Assembly (NCBI GenBank): GCA_031397815.1
Contig: JANNMJ010000100.1
Span: forward strand, 1 to 30,792
DNA from: JANNMJ01 sp031397815
GTDB taxonomy: Bacteria; Bacteroidota; Bacteroidia; Cytophagales; Hymenobacteraceae
Reading direction: 5' to 3'
Length of the DNA: 30,792 bases
Shown here: positions 1 to 8,035 of the stretch, one piece after another
How the letters are laid out: each line of letters begins with the position of its first letter
Numbering within the stretch: the first letter of the stretch is position 1
Notes under the pieces: model-generated
Database searches by the model: none
Told to the model about the DNA's origin: nothing
What the model saw: only the letters and a program-made list of their open reading frames with translations
Made by a program: the position numbers and the translations under genes

Positions 1-34
1 GGCCGGCCGCGAGGGGAAGGCGGGTAATACGCAT
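1..34 (-). CDS. 5' end of a leftward gene running off the window (partial)
   Basis: An ATG on the minus strand at 34-32 opens a frame reading MRITRLPLAAG with no stop before the window edge. A good Bacteroidota -7 element lies 36 bases upstream (71-78). A short basic start followed by hydrophobic residues would suit a signal peptide, but about 11 codons are too few to name a product. The call rests on promoter spacing plus an open frame. Confidence 0.3.
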   Translation of the reverse strand, partial: MRITRLPLAAG

Positions 35-70
35 AAGAGAAACGACGAGAAAAGCGAAAACGACGCTATA

Positions 71-78
71 CAAAAGTA
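71..78 (-). promoter_or_regulatory. Bacteroidota -7 promoter element TACTTTTG
   Basis: Read on the minus strand this is TACTTTTG, a full match to the Bacteroidota primary-sigma consensus TAnnTTTG. It is placed to drive the partial gene leaving the left edge. I see no convincing -33 element. Confidence 0.4.
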
Positions 79-130
79 AGGCCTGAGCGTTTGACGGCGT
101 TGGGGCGCTGCGGAAAACCGGGTCAGACGC

Positions 131-177
131 AAAAATCCCCGTCTGCGCGCTCGAAAGCGCGGGTAGACGGGGATTTT
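131..177. terminator. Bidirectional intrinsic terminator after the fasciclin gene
   Basis: The outer arms 132-144 and 165-177 pair perfectly over 13 bases (AAAATCCCCGTCT with AGACGGGGATTTT). A second inner stem, 146-151 with 156-161, closes on a CGAA loop. The A-run at 131-135 becomes a T-run for minus-strand transcription arriving from the fasciclin gene. Confidence 0.8.
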
Positions 178-224
178 ATTACGACGCTCCGTTCCAAGCG
201 GAAGGGCGTCATCGAGGGGAAATC

Positions 225-923
225 TTACATCCCCGGCGTCAGCACGCCGTCAACGACGTGGGTCACACCGTTCGAGGAAATCACGTCGGCAGTGGCGACG
301 CTGACGGTGGCGCCGCTGGCATCGCGCAGCATCACGCGGCCGCCAGCTTTCATCACGGTTAGCACCTGGCCCTGGACGGTGGTGAGGGTCTGTCCGTCTT
401 GCAGGTCGGCGGCGCGGAGGGCGCCGGGCACGACGTGGTACGTCAGGATGCCGGTGAGCTTGTCTTTGCCTTCGGGCATCATCAGCTTATCGATGGTGCC
501 GGCGGGGAGCTTGTCGAAGGCCGCGTTGGTGGGGGCGAAGACCGTGAAAGGACCCTTGCCTTTCAGCGTCTCGACGAGCCCGGCCTGCTTCACGGCGGTC
601 ACGAGCGTGGTGTGGTCTTTCGAGAGAACGGCGTTATCGACGATGTCGCGCGAGGGGAGCATCATCGCACCGCCGACCATTACGCCCTGGTCGGCGCCGG
701 TGGTGGCGGCCATCTTCGAGTCGGCCATCTTATCGTTCGACTTCATCTTGTCGTTCGATTTCATCTTGACTTTATCGCCGTCTTCCGTCTTCTGCTTCAC
801 CACCGTGGATTTACCCGGCTTTTCTTTGACTTTAGTCGTCGTCTGAGCGAAGGCGGTTTGCGTGCCGCTCACCAACAGGGCCGCTGCAACGAGGCCGATA
901 CCAAAAAATTTGCGCGTGTGCAT
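225..923 (-). CDS. Secreted fasciclin (FAS1) domain protein
   Basis: A 232-residue exported protein with one FAS1 domain, a fold usually linked to adhesion or matrix interaction. The start at 923 is chosen because MHTRKFFGIG opens a clear signal peptide (basic start, hydrophobic 8-20, AFAQ near 24-27); the frame extends upstream without adding a domain. Residues 28-75 form a Lys/Asp/Met-rich charged linker with a duplicated KSNDKM. The FAS1 domain covers about 90-232, with the hallmark H1 stretch TVFAPTNAAF (127-136) and H2 stretch YHVVPG. It lacks a T9SS tail, so it is probably periplasmic or passively surface associated. It lies 105 bases downstream of copA on the same strand and may be co-transcribed; a role in metal stress would be only a guess from position. 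Confidence 0.9.
   Translation of the reverse strand: MHTRKFFGIGLVAAALLVSGTQTAFAQTTTKVKEKPGKSTVVKQKTEDGDKVKMKSNDKMKSNDKMADSKMAATTGADQGVMVGGAMMLPSRDIVDNAVLSKDHTTLVTAVKQAGLVETLKGKGPFTVFAPTNAAFDKLPAGTIDKLMMPEGKDKLTGILTYHVVPGALRAADLQDGQTLTTVQGQVLTVMKAGGRVMLRDASGATVSVATADVISSNGVTHVVDGVLTPGM
726..761 (-). repeat. 18-bp tandem repeat inside the fasciclin gene
   Basis: Two adjacent 18-bp copies (726-743 and 744-761) differ at two positions and encode the duplicated KSNDKM in the charged linker. Length variation here would be in frame. Confidence 0.75.
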
Positions 924-1028
924 GATGGGGTAGGTAAGGAAAAGGTGAGAGAAACCGAGCGCCGATATCAGCGCTTTCGCCCCCTCAAACGGACGTTCCA
1001 ACGTAGGGTTGGCCTTTCCCACTGATTT

Positions 1029-3293
1029 CTACCGCAACCGTAACGAGTTGAGCAGCACCGAGACCGACGATAACGCCATCGCCGCCGCCGCGATCATCGG
1101 CGACAGCAGCTGCCCCGTGAACGGGTACAGCACCCCCGCCGCCACTGGAATCCCGAGGGAGTTGTAGAGGAACGCGAAGAACAGGTTCTGCCGAATCACG
1201 CGCACCGTGCGCCGCGAAAGCGCCAACGCTTCGGCCACGCCGCTCACGCCCTCGCGGAGCAGCGTGATGCCGGCGGTGGCGGCGGCCACATCAGTTCCGG
1301 TGCCCATCGCGATGCCGACATCCGCGCGGGCCAGCGCGGGCGCGTCGTTCAAACCATCGCCGACCATCGCCACCACGCGCCCCTCGGCTTGCAGGGCGGC
1401 CACGAACGCGGCTTTTTCGGCGGGCAAAACGTCCGCCACCACGCGGTCGATGCCGAGGGCTTTTCCCACGGCGGCGGCGGTCGCGGCGTTATCACCGGTG
1501 AGCATCACCACGTTCAGCCCCTGCTGATGCAGCGCCGCCACCGCCGCTTTCGACGTTTCGCGGAGCTGATCGGCCACCCCGAACACGCCCGCCGCCCGCC
1601 CGTCTACGGCCACCACCAGCACCGTTTGGGCAGCCGCTTGCAGCCCATCCACGGCGGTTTTAAGGTGATTATCAAGCGGAATCCCGCGCTCGGCGAGCAA
1701 GCGCGGCGAGCCAATCAGCACGGCTTGCCCGGTTACGGTACCCGTCGCGCCCTGCCCGGTGAGCGCCTGAAAATCGGTGGCCGTGAGGGTGGGCGCTTGC
1801 TGTGCGGTGGCGTACTGCGCCACGGCCCGCGCCAGCGGATGCTCGGAGCGCCGCTCCACGGCGGCGGCGAGGGCGAGGACGACGGGCGTCTCAAACCCTT
1901 CAGCCGCTTGGAACGTCGTGACGCCCGGCTCGCCCCGCGTGAGGGTGCCGGTTTTGTCGAGCACGACGGTATCGACGGCGTAGGCGCGCTCCAACGCTTC
2001 AGCGGACCGAATAAGGATGCCGCGCGCCGCCCCGCGCCCCGTCCCGACGAGAATCGCCGTCGGCGTCGCCAGCCCCAAGGCGCACGGACACGCGATGATG
2101 AGCACCGCCACCGCCGCCCGCAAAGCCAGCGGCAGCGCCTGCCCCGTCGGCCCCACCGCGAGCCACACGCCGAAAGTCAGCAGCGCCACGCCCACCACCA
2201 CCGGCACGAAAACGGCGCTCACGCGGTCGGCAAGCCGCTGAATCGGCGCCCGCGAGGCTTGCGCATCTTCCACCAGCCGACTGATTTGCGCTAACAGCGT
2301 ATCGGCGCCGAGCTTCGTCACCCGAAACCGCAGGGCGCCCGTCGTATTCAGCGTAGCGCCGAAAACGGCGGCCCCCACGCCCTTTTCCACCGGCAAAGAT
2401 TCGCCGGTCAGCATCGCCTCATTCACCGCCGATTGCCCGTCGACGACGGTGCCGTCGGTCGCGATTTTCTCACCCGGTCGGACGCTCACCACGTCGCCCG
2501 GCCGGAGCGCCTGAATCGGCACTTCGCGCTCGGTGCCGTCGGGGGCTACCACGCGGGCGGTTTTCGCCGCCCGTCCGGCTAGCCGCCGGATGGCTTCGCC
2601 GGTGCGCGTGCGGGCGCGCCCTTCGAGCCAGCGGCCAAGCAGAATCAGCGTGATGATGGTGGCGGTGGTGTCGTAATAAGCATCCGTCGGAATGCCGTTT
2701 CGGGCGGCTACCGTTGGCGCCACCGTCACGAACAGGCTGAAAAGGAGCGCTGCCCCCGTGCCCACCGCCACGAGCGTATCCATCGTGGCGGTGCCGTGGC
2801 GCGCCGCTTTCCAAGCCGATACATAGAACTGCCGCCCCGCGACCACCACCACCGGCAGCGTCAGCAGGAGCAGCAGCCAGTTGAGGGTCGGCATCGAAAC
2901 CCGCGCCATCAGCCACGGCGTCATCGAGAGCATCGAGAGCGGCATCACCACCGCCGTCAGGGCGGCGGCGAGGAGGAGGTTGGTGGGGTAAGACGCCGCC
3001 ACTGGAGAGGCGGTTTCAGCCGTCGTTTCGGGGATGATGCCGACGTCGGGCGCGGGCGGTTCTGCCCCCACGCCGTATCCCGCGCTCTCGACGGCGGCGC
3101 GCAGGGCGGCCGTGTCTAAAGCAGTAGGGTCGAACTCAATCGTGGCTTTTTCGGTGGCGTAATTGACGGTCGCGGCCGTCACGCCGGGCGTCCGCTGGAG
3201 GGTGCGCTGCACGAAATTGGCGCACGAAGCACACGTCATCCCCGTGATGGGGAGCGTGGCGGTGGTGGTGTCGGAGGAAAGAATTTCAGCCAT
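1029..3293 (-). CDS. copA: Copper-translocating P1B-type ATPase
   Basis: A 754-residue inner-membrane pump that uses ATP to export Cu(I). One N-terminal heavy-metal-associated domain carries GMTCASC (metal cysteines about 21 and 24). Then come membrane helices, the actuator loop TGES (about 297), the transmembrane metal site CPC (402-404) in IIACPCALGLATP, the phosphorylation motif DKTGTLT (Asp446), an SEHPLA motif of P1B pumps and the hinge GDGLNDAPAL. CPC with a CASC-type HMA domain indicates Cu(I)/Ag(I) rather than Zn/Cd. The start at 3293 (MAEILSSD) is preferred; an in-frame ATG at 3329 would add 12 residues of no obvious function. No copper chaperone or CueR/CsoR-type regulator gene is adjacent. 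A TACTTTTG promoter lies about 120 bases upstream, giving a long leader. Confidence 0.96.
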   Translation of the reverse strand: MAEILSSDTTTATLPITGMTCASCANFVQRTLQRTPGVTAATVNYATEKATIEFDPTALDTAALRAAVESAGYGVGAEPPAPDVGIIPETTAETASPVAASYPTNLLLAAALTAVVMPLSMLSMTPWLMARVSMPTLNWLLLLLTLPVVVVAGRQFYVSAWKAARHGTATMDTLVAVGTGAALLFSLFVTVAPTVAARNGIPTDAYYDTTATIITLILLGRWLEGRARTRTGEAIRRLAGRAAKTARVVAPDGTEREVPIQALRPGDVVSVRPGEKIATDGTVVDGQSAVNEAMLTGESLPVEKGVGAAVFGATLNTTGALRFRVTKLGADTLLAQISRLVEDAQASRAPIQRLADRVSAVFVPVVVGVALLTFGVWLAVGPTGQALPLALRAAVAVLIIACPCALGLATPTAILVGTGRGAARGILIRSAEALERAYAVDTVVLDKTGTLTRGEPGVTTFQAAEGFETPVVLALAAAVERRSEHPLARAVAQYATAQQAPTLTATDFQALTGQGATGTVTGQAVLIGSPRLLAERGIPLDNHLKTAVDGLQAAAQTVLVVAVDGRAAGVFGVADQLRETSKAAVAALHQQGLNVVMLTGDNAATAAAVGKALGIDRVVADVLPAEKAAFVAALQAEGRVVAMVGDGLNDAPALARADVGIAMGTGTDVAAATAGITLLREGVSGVAEALALSRRTVRVIRQNLFFAFLYNSLGIPVAAGVLYPFTGQLLSPMIAAAAMALSSVSVLLNSLRLR

Positions 3294-3709
3294 AATGACC
3301 GGCGAGGAAGCCCAAGCCCGGATGCCCATCGCGTGCCCAATTAACGCGGCAAAGTGGCCGCCAGTGGGTCAAGCGTGAGCATAGCCGCCAAATCGTCGGG
3401 CTTCCTGCCCGGTCAAAAGTAAAAGCGGTTGAAAAAGATGCCCTCGGCGGGTGAGGTTGGACGGCAGCGACGGTTCGTAGGCTCCGCCAGCTAGCCGGGT
3501 CGCTCTTCAAGAAGCCTCCCGCACACGCCTGTGTGCGTACGCGTGATAGCGTCTAAAACGAAGTTTTGGAACACTTTAGAAAATTTTTTTTTCGACTTCA
3601 GTCTAACTCACTGATTTTCAGCACAATGAATTCAATGCTAATTTGAGCGGATTTGCACCTTTTTCTAGGGCAACTGGTTTAGTATCCGAACCAAAGACCC
3701 TCCCCCAAG
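3294..3709. other. 416-base divergent intergenic region, no gene seen
   Basis: This separates the divergent copA and annealing-like genes. It holds the copA promoter candidate, a hairpin GCACAC-GCCT-GTGTGC (3521-3536), a small AAAAC/GTTTT stem (3555-3567) followed by a run of nine T's, and an AT-rich stretch (about 3565-3665) directly before the plus-strand gene. TAATTTGA near 3642 is a weak -7 candidate. Short frames here show no domain or good start, so I see no protein gene. Confidence 0.6.
3414..3421 (-). promoter_or_regulatory. Candidate -7 promoter for copA (TACTTTTG)
   Basis: The minus strand reads TACTTTTG, a full match to TAnnTTTG. Transcription would begin near 3407 and leave a leader of about 110 bases. 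Just inside the leader CGGGC...GCCCG could form a short hairpin (about 3396-3411). The match is exact but no clear -33 element is seen. Confidence 0.4.
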
Positions 3710-4516
3710 ATGAGCCAGCAGCTGGAAGAAACCAAAGTGGCGAAAGCCGTCAAGGCGCCCAGAGTAGCGTCTTACGATATTTCCCGTGCCGACGAGACGC
3801 TTGCGTTGGCTACGGACCTTGCTAAATTCATTCGCGAAAACAAGCTCACGCACAATGTGCAGGGCAAGGAGTACGTGAACGTCGAGGGCTGGCAGTACGC
3901 TGGCTCACGCCTCGGCATCGTGCCGATTGTCGAGCAGGTGCTCGATATGAGCCACGACGGCGAGATTAAGTACAACGCCCGCGTCAGCCTCTTCGACATG
4001 CGCTCGCAGCAGACCGTGGGCGCTGGCTTCGCGGTGTGCTCGAACAAGGAGAACGGGAAGAAATTCTACGCCGAATACGCTATCGCCTCGATGGCGCAAA
4101 CCCGGGCAATCGGGAAAGCGTACCGCAACATTCTCGCTTGGATTATCCGGGCCGCCGGTTACGAGCCGACTCCTGCTGAGGAAATGGATTACCAAACCGT
4201 TCCGCAGATGGCGGCTGTGCCGCTGGATGCTCCGAAAGTGGCTCCTGTGAATCAGCCCGTGATGCAGGCCTCGGTGAAGAATGACGCTCCTGCTGCTGCT
4301 TCCTCCGAAGACGCTTCGACCGACGTGCGGTATGCTAGCGCAAAGCAGAAAGAGGAAATCATCCGTCTGCTCAACAACCCGGTGATTACGCGGGCCGAAA
4401 AAACCAAAATGCTTCTAAACATCAACAAGCTCGACGACCAGCGGGCTCAACAGAGCATCGACAAGCTCCGGCAAGCCATTGCCGAGCGCGAAGGCGAGCA
4501 GCGGGTAGCTGCCTAA
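3710..4516 (+). CDS. Phage-type ssDNA-annealing-like protein (ERF/Rad52-like, tentative)
   Basis: A 268-residue soluble protein. The core, residues 55-160, contains VEGW (58-61), a predicted beta-rich middle, then SMAQTRAIGKAYR (127-139) and AGYEPTPAEEM (149-159). From memory, this string resembles a protein family of tailed phages (SMAQTRA..KALR.....AGFEATPAEEM) often placed near recombination genes and suspected to be Rad52/ERF-type annealing proteins. Residues 160-205 are an Ala/Pro/Val linker. The tail, about 208-262 (YASAKQKEEIIRLLNNP and helices after it), looks like the small helical C-terminal module seen on phage recombination proteins. No other phage genes are near. The gene is followed by a terminator and then recQ, 103 bases away, so they are separate transcripts. 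The protein frame is certain; the function is an inference needing a profile search. Confidence 0.6.
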   Translation: MSQQLEETKVAKAVKAPRVASYDISRADETLALATDLAKFIRENKLTHNVQGKEYVNVEGWQYAGSRLGIVPIVEQVLDMSHDGEIKYNARVSLFDMRSQQTVGAGFAVCSNKENGKKFYAEYAIASMAQTRAIGKAYRNILAWIIRAAGYEPTPAEEMDYQTVPQMAAVPLDAPKVAPVNQPVMQASVKNDAPAAASSEDASTDVRYASAKQKEEIIRLLNNPVITRAEKTKMLLNINKLDDQRAQQSIDKLRQAIAEREGEQRVAA

Positions 4517-4553
4517 TCGGCGCGTCCCGCTCAATCCCCGGAAGACATCTGTT

Positions 4554-4586
4554 ACGCCCGACTGCCGCAAGGTAGCCGGGCGTTTT
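4554..4586 (+). terminator. Intrinsic terminator after the annealing-like gene
   Basis: CGCCCG (4555-4560) pairs with CGGGCG (4577-4582), and inside it CTGCC (4562-4566) pairs with GGTAG (4571-4575) around a GCAA loop. TTTT follows at 4583-4586. Confidence 0.75.
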
Positions 4587-4602
4587 CCGTAGCGGCTGTC
4601 AC

Positions 4603-4610
4603 TACTTTCG
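4603..4610 (+). promoter_or_regulatory. -7 promoter element for recQ (TACTTTCG)
   Basis: TACTTTCG matches the TAnnTTTG consensus with the TTCG variant and ends only nine bases before the recQ ATG. Initiation about seven bases downstream would give an almost leaderless mRNA. Confidence 0.5.
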
Positions 4611-4619
4611 CAGTACCCT

Positions 4620-6569
4620 ATGAACCCGACCACCCCGACGCCTCCGACGGCCCTCGATCTGCTTCAGCGCCATTGGCACCACGCCGCGTTCCGGCCGATG
4701 CAGGCGGAGATTGTGGACGCCGTAGCCGCCGGGCGCGACGTGTTGGCGCTTCTGCCGACGGGCGGTGGGAAGTCGGTCTGCTTTCAGGTGCCCGCGCTGC
4801 TGCGGGGTGGGCTGTGCGTGGTGATATCGCCGCTGATTGCGCTCTTGCAGGACCAAGTCGACGGGCTGAAACGGCGTGGCGTGAGTGCCGTGGCGCTTCA
4901 CGCGGGCCTCACGCGGGAGCAGCTCGATGTGGCGCTCAACAATCTGGCAATCCGTCCGGGCGAGGTGAGCTTCCTGTACTGCTCGCCGGAACGGCTGCTC
5001 ACCGACCTGTTTCGGGCGCGGGTGCGGGCGATGGATGTGCGTCTGATTGCCGTCGATGAAGCGCATTGCATCTCGCAGTGGGGGCACGATTTCCGGCCCG
5101 CTTACCGGCAAATTGCCCGTCTGCGTGAGCTGTTGCCGGGCGTGCCGGTGGTCGCGCTCACCGCCACCGCTACTGAGCAGGTGCGGCAGGATATCCGCGA
5201 ACAGCTCGAATTCAAGTCCGATGCGCTGACGTTCGCGAAGTCGTTCGCGCGGCCGAACCTCTCGTACTCCGTCCTGCCCACCGAGGATAAGCCCGCCGCG
5301 CTAGCGCGGGCGCTCAAGGGCGTGCCCGGCACGGCCATCGTGTACGTCCCGACCCGGCGCCTCACCGAGGATGTGGCGGCGGCTGTGCGGCGCGAGGGCC
5401 ACTCGGCGGCGGCCTACCACGCGGGGCTGCCGCACGCGCAGCGCGGCACGATTCAGGCCGATTGGCTCAGCGGGAAAACGCGCGTTATCGTCGCGACGAA
5501 CGCGTTCGGGATGGGCATTGATAAGCCCGATGTGCGCCTCGTGGTGCATTGGCAGATGCCCGATTCGCCGGAAGCGTATTATCAGGAAGCCGGGCGCGCG
5601 GGGCGCGATGAGAAATACGCCTACGCGACCGTTTTGGCCGGCCCCGCCGATGCCGCTGACCGCGCGCGCACCGCCCAGCGGGCGTTCCCGGATACGGCCA
5701 CGCTGCGGCGGGTGTATCAGGCGCTGGCCGATTTTTACCAGATTCCGCTCGGCGGCGGGCATTTGCAGAGCTGGCCGTTCGACTTACCCGCGTTCGCCCA
5801 AAAACGGCATCTGGACCTGCTGGACGCACATCACGCCCTGAAACTGCTCGCGCAGCAAGGCCTGATTGACCTGACGGAAGCCGTTTTCACGCCCGCTCGG
5901 GTGCAGATTCTGGCGCAAGGCCCGGCCCTGCACGATTATCAGCTGCGGCACGAGCGCGCCGGGCGGTTGTTGAAGGCGATTCTGCGCATCCACGGCTCCG
6001 AGGCGTTTTCGTCGTCGGTGCGCATTCACGAGGAGAGCTTAGCGAAGACTTTTGCCGAACCGCTCGACGAAACCCGTAAGCTCTTGATTCACCTGCACCA
6101 AACCGGCGTGGTGCTGTACGAGCCGGCCCGCGATGCGGCGCGCCTGACGCTCCTTTCGCCCCGGCACGACGCCGCCAAGCTCCCCCTCGACCACGCCGTC
6201 CTGCGCGCCCGTCGGGCCACGGCTGAGCGGCAGGCTCACGCCGTAGCAGCGTACTTGGCGCAGCCGCCCAGCCGGTGCCGCACGGCCGAGCTGCTCGATT
6301 ATTTCGGGGAGGAATACGACCAAGAGTGCCGCATCTGCGACTGGTGCTTAGCCCGCAAGCAGGCCCGCGCCCTCGAAGCCAAGCGCGGCGCGCACCTCGC
6401 CACCCTGCGCGAAAAGCTGCGCGCCACGCCCCAGCACCCGCGCCTCCTGCTCCTCCATTTCGAACCCGCCGACCACGCCCTCATCACCGAGCTGCTTCGC
6501 GAGCTGGTCGATATCGGCGAGGCCGTGTATGATGCCCGGGGGAATCTGGCGGCGGTGAAGAAGCGGTAG
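4620..6569 (+). CDS. recQ: ATP-dependent DNA helicase RecQ, without HRDC domain
   Basis: A 649-residue 3'-5' superfamily 2 helicase that unwinds recombination and replication intermediates. Visible motifs are FRPMQ (motif 0), TGGGKS (Walker A, Lys51), DEAH (146-149) followed by the RecQ aromatic loop CISQWGHDFRP, TATAT (motif III), AFGMGID (motif V) and QEAGRAGRD (motif VI). The RecQ zinc-binding cysteines are C553, C570, C573 and C576. The protein continues about 70 residues past the zinc site and ends without a recognisable HRDC domain, a shortened form. The short C-terminal part is charged and helical. The start at 4620 fits the promoter just upstream. Its neighbour is an ssDNA-annealing-like protein, and the window ends with topoisomerase III, the usual functional partner of RecQ. 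Confidence 0.96.
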   Translation: MNPTTPTPPTALDLLQRHWHHAAFRPMQAEIVDAVAAGRDVLALLPTGGGKSVCFQVPALLRGGLCVVISPLIALLQDQVDGLKRRGVSAVALHAGLTREQLDVALNNLAIRPGEVSFLYCSPERLLTDLFRARVRAMDVRLIAVDEAHCISQWGHDFRPAYRQIARLRELLPGVPVVALTATATEQVRQDIREQLEFKSDALTFAKSFARPNLSYSVLPTEDKPAALARALKGVPGTAIVYVPTRRLTEDVAAAVRREGHSAAAYHAGLPHAQRGTIQADWLSGKTRVIVATNAFGMGIDKPDVRLVVHWQMPDSPEAYYQEAGRAGRDEKYAYATVLAGPADAADRARTAQRAFPDTATLRRVYQALADFYQIPLGGGHLQSWPFDLPAFAQKRHLDLLDAHHALKLLAQQGLIDLTEAVFTPARVQILAQGPALHDYQLRHERAGRLLKAILRIHGSEAFSSSVRIHEESLAKTFAEPLDETRKLLIHLHQTGVVLYEPARDAARLTLLSPRHDAAKLPLDHAVLRARRATAERQAHAVAAYLAQPPSRCRTAELLDYFGEEYDQECRICDWCLARKQARALEAKRGAHLATLREKLRATPQHPRLLLLHFEPADHALITELLRELVDIGEAVYDARGNLAAVKKR

Positions 6570-6640
6570 GGTTGTGGGGTGGTTATTTCGGTGGCGAATA
6601 ACTTCTGACGAGCCAGAAAAATCGCCGAGATAAGCTCGTG

Positions 6641-6686
6641 AAAAAATACCGCCCGCCACCTCCAACAGCGTGGAAGTGACGGGCGG
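6641..6686 (-). terminator. Terminator downstream of pgk
   Basis: CCGCCCG (6649-6655) pairs with CGGGCGG (6680-6686), with a further near-complete inner stem (CACCTCCA with TGGAAGTG). On the minus strand the hairpin is followed by TATTTTTTC, a good T-run for transcripts from pgk. A plus-strand transcript from recQ would also meet it. Confidence 0.75.
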
Positions 6687-6724
6687 AGTGAAAAGCAGTC
6701 GTTAAAACCCGACCTGCGGGCGCA

Positions 6725-7915
6725 CTATTCGGCCGGAATCGCGGCGACGCCCGGCAGGGCTTTGCCCTCCATGTATTCCAGCAGGGCGCCGCCGCCGGTG
6801 CTGATGTAGCTCACGCGGTCGGCGAAGCCGAGCTGATTGACGGCCGCCGCCGAATCGCCCCCGCCGATGAGCGAGTAGGCGCCGCGGTCGGTGGCGCGGG
6901 CCACGGCTTCCGCGACGGCTTGCGTGCCGAGGGCATAGTTGCTCATCTCGAAAACGCCCATCGGGCCGTTCCAGAGGATGGTTTGCGCACCGTCGATGGC
7001 GGCTGCGAACTGCTCGCGGGCGTCGGGGCCGAGGTCGAGGCCCATCCAGCCGTCGGGGATGTGGTGGTTGAGCGCGACGTCCTGGTCGGCGTCGTTCGCG
7101 AAGCGGTCGGCGATGGTGCTGTCGACGGGAAGCAAGAGGCGCACGCCTTTGTCCTTGGCCTTCTGAATGAGCTGGCGGGCAAGGTCGAGCTTATCGTTCT
7201 CGACGAGCGAGTTGCCGATGCTGCCGTTTTCGGCCTTCGCGAAAGTATACGCCATCCCGCCGCCGATAAGCAGGGTATCGACTTTATCGAGCAGCTGGTC
7301 AATCAACAGAATCTTATCCGACACTTTCGCGCCGCCCATCACCGCCACGTACGGCCGCGCCGGGTTGTCGAGGACGCGCTTGGCGGCGTCCAGCTCGGCC
7401 TGCATCACGTAGCCGCTGTAGCGGTTTTCCGGCGAGAAAGATTGCGCCATCACCGCCGTGGAAGCGTGCGCGCGGTGGGCGGTCCCGAAGGCGTCGTTCA
7501 CGTACACGTCGCCGAGCTGCGCGAGCTTCTGGCTGAACACCACGTCACCGGCTTCTTCTTCGGGCTGAAACCGCAGGTTCTCGACGAGCATAATCTCGCC
7601 CGGCTGGAGCTTCGCGGATTGCTCAATCGCGGTATCGACGTCGGCGGCAAACTGCACCGGCCGCCCGAACGTCTGGCTCAGATGATTCACCAGATGCTTG
7701 AGCGAGTACTTGTCGGAAGGGCCGTTTTTGGGACGCCCCAAGTGGCTCATCAGCACCACGGAGCCGCCATCCTGAAGAATCTTGTTAATCGTCGGGACCG
7801 CCGCGCGGATGCGGGTATCATCGGTGATGTGAAACGCGGCATCGAGCGGGACGTTGAAATCGACGCGGACGACGGCGCGGCGGCCGGCAAAGGAAAACTG
7901 ATCGAAACGCGACAT
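6725..7915 (-). CDS. pgk: Phosphoglycerate kinase
   Basis: A 396-residue glycolytic enzyme of the usual family length that transfers phosphate from 1,3-bisphosphoglycerate to ADP. Sequence signs are RVDFNVPLD near residue 17 (substrate site), SHLGRPK, VMGGAKVSDK, the GPMGVFE segment and the nucleotide-loop motif GGGDSAAAV (351-359). All expected motifs are intact. It is a single-gene transcript: a TATCTTCG promoter lies upstream on the minus strand and a strong terminator follows. The neighbours (recQ, a Kelch protein) are unrelated in function. Confidence 0.98.
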   Translation of the reverse strand: MSRFDQFSFAGRRAVVRVDFNVPLDAAFHITDDTRIRAAVPTINKILQDGGSVVLMSHLGRPKNGPSDKYSLKHLVNHLSQTFGRPVQFAADVDTAIEQSAKLQPGEIMLVENLRFQPEEEAGDVVFSQKLAQLGDVYVNDAFGTAHRAHASTAVMAQSFSPENRYSGYVMQAELDAAKRVLDNPARPYVAVMGGAKVSDKILLIDQLLDKVDTLLIGGGMAYTFAKAENGSIGNSLVENDKLDLARQLIQKAKDKGVRLLLPVDSTIADRFANDADQDVALNHHIPDGWMGLDLGPDAREQFAAAIDGAQTILWNGPMGVFEMSNYALGTQAVAEAVARATDRGAYSLIGGGDSAAAVNQLGFADRVSYISTGGGALLEYMEGKALPGVAAIPAE

Positions 7916-7948
7916 AGCGGCGAGAAATGGGGGGTTGGTGAAGCGGGA

Positions 7949-7956
7949 CGAAGATA
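7949..7956 (-). promoter_or_regulatory. -7 promoter element for pgk (TATCTTCG)
   Basis: The minus strand reads TATCTTCG, the TTCG variant of the Bacteroidota -7 box, 33 bases before the pgk ATG. Spacing and isolation between two terminated genes support it. Confidence 0.45.
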
Positions 7957-7982
7957 GGGGAGGGGCGGCACCATCTCGCAGT

Positions 7983-8011
7983 AAAAAGGCCCGCCGGGGT
8001 ACGGCGGGCCT
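7983..8011 (-). terminator. Terminator downstream of the Kelch gene
   Basis: AGGCCCGCCG (7987-7996) pairs perfectly with CGGCGGGCCT (8002-8011) around a five-base loop. AAAAA at 7983-7987 gives the T-run on the minus strand. Confidence 0.8.
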
Positions 8012-8035
8012 GTTACGAGAAGTGGGGGAAAGAAG

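Noticed and set aside
1389..2294. 301-codon plus frame inside copA
   Set aside because: It lies opposite the phosphorylation and hinge motifs of copA and translates to basic, Gly/Arg-rich sequence.
3286..3510. 74-codon minus frame upstream of copA
   Set aside because: It spans the copA promoter candidate and overlaps the copA start in another frame, with no domain signs.
6920..7957. 345-codon plus frame opposite pgk
   Set aside because: pgk is complete with all motifs on the other strand; the product has no recognisable fold.
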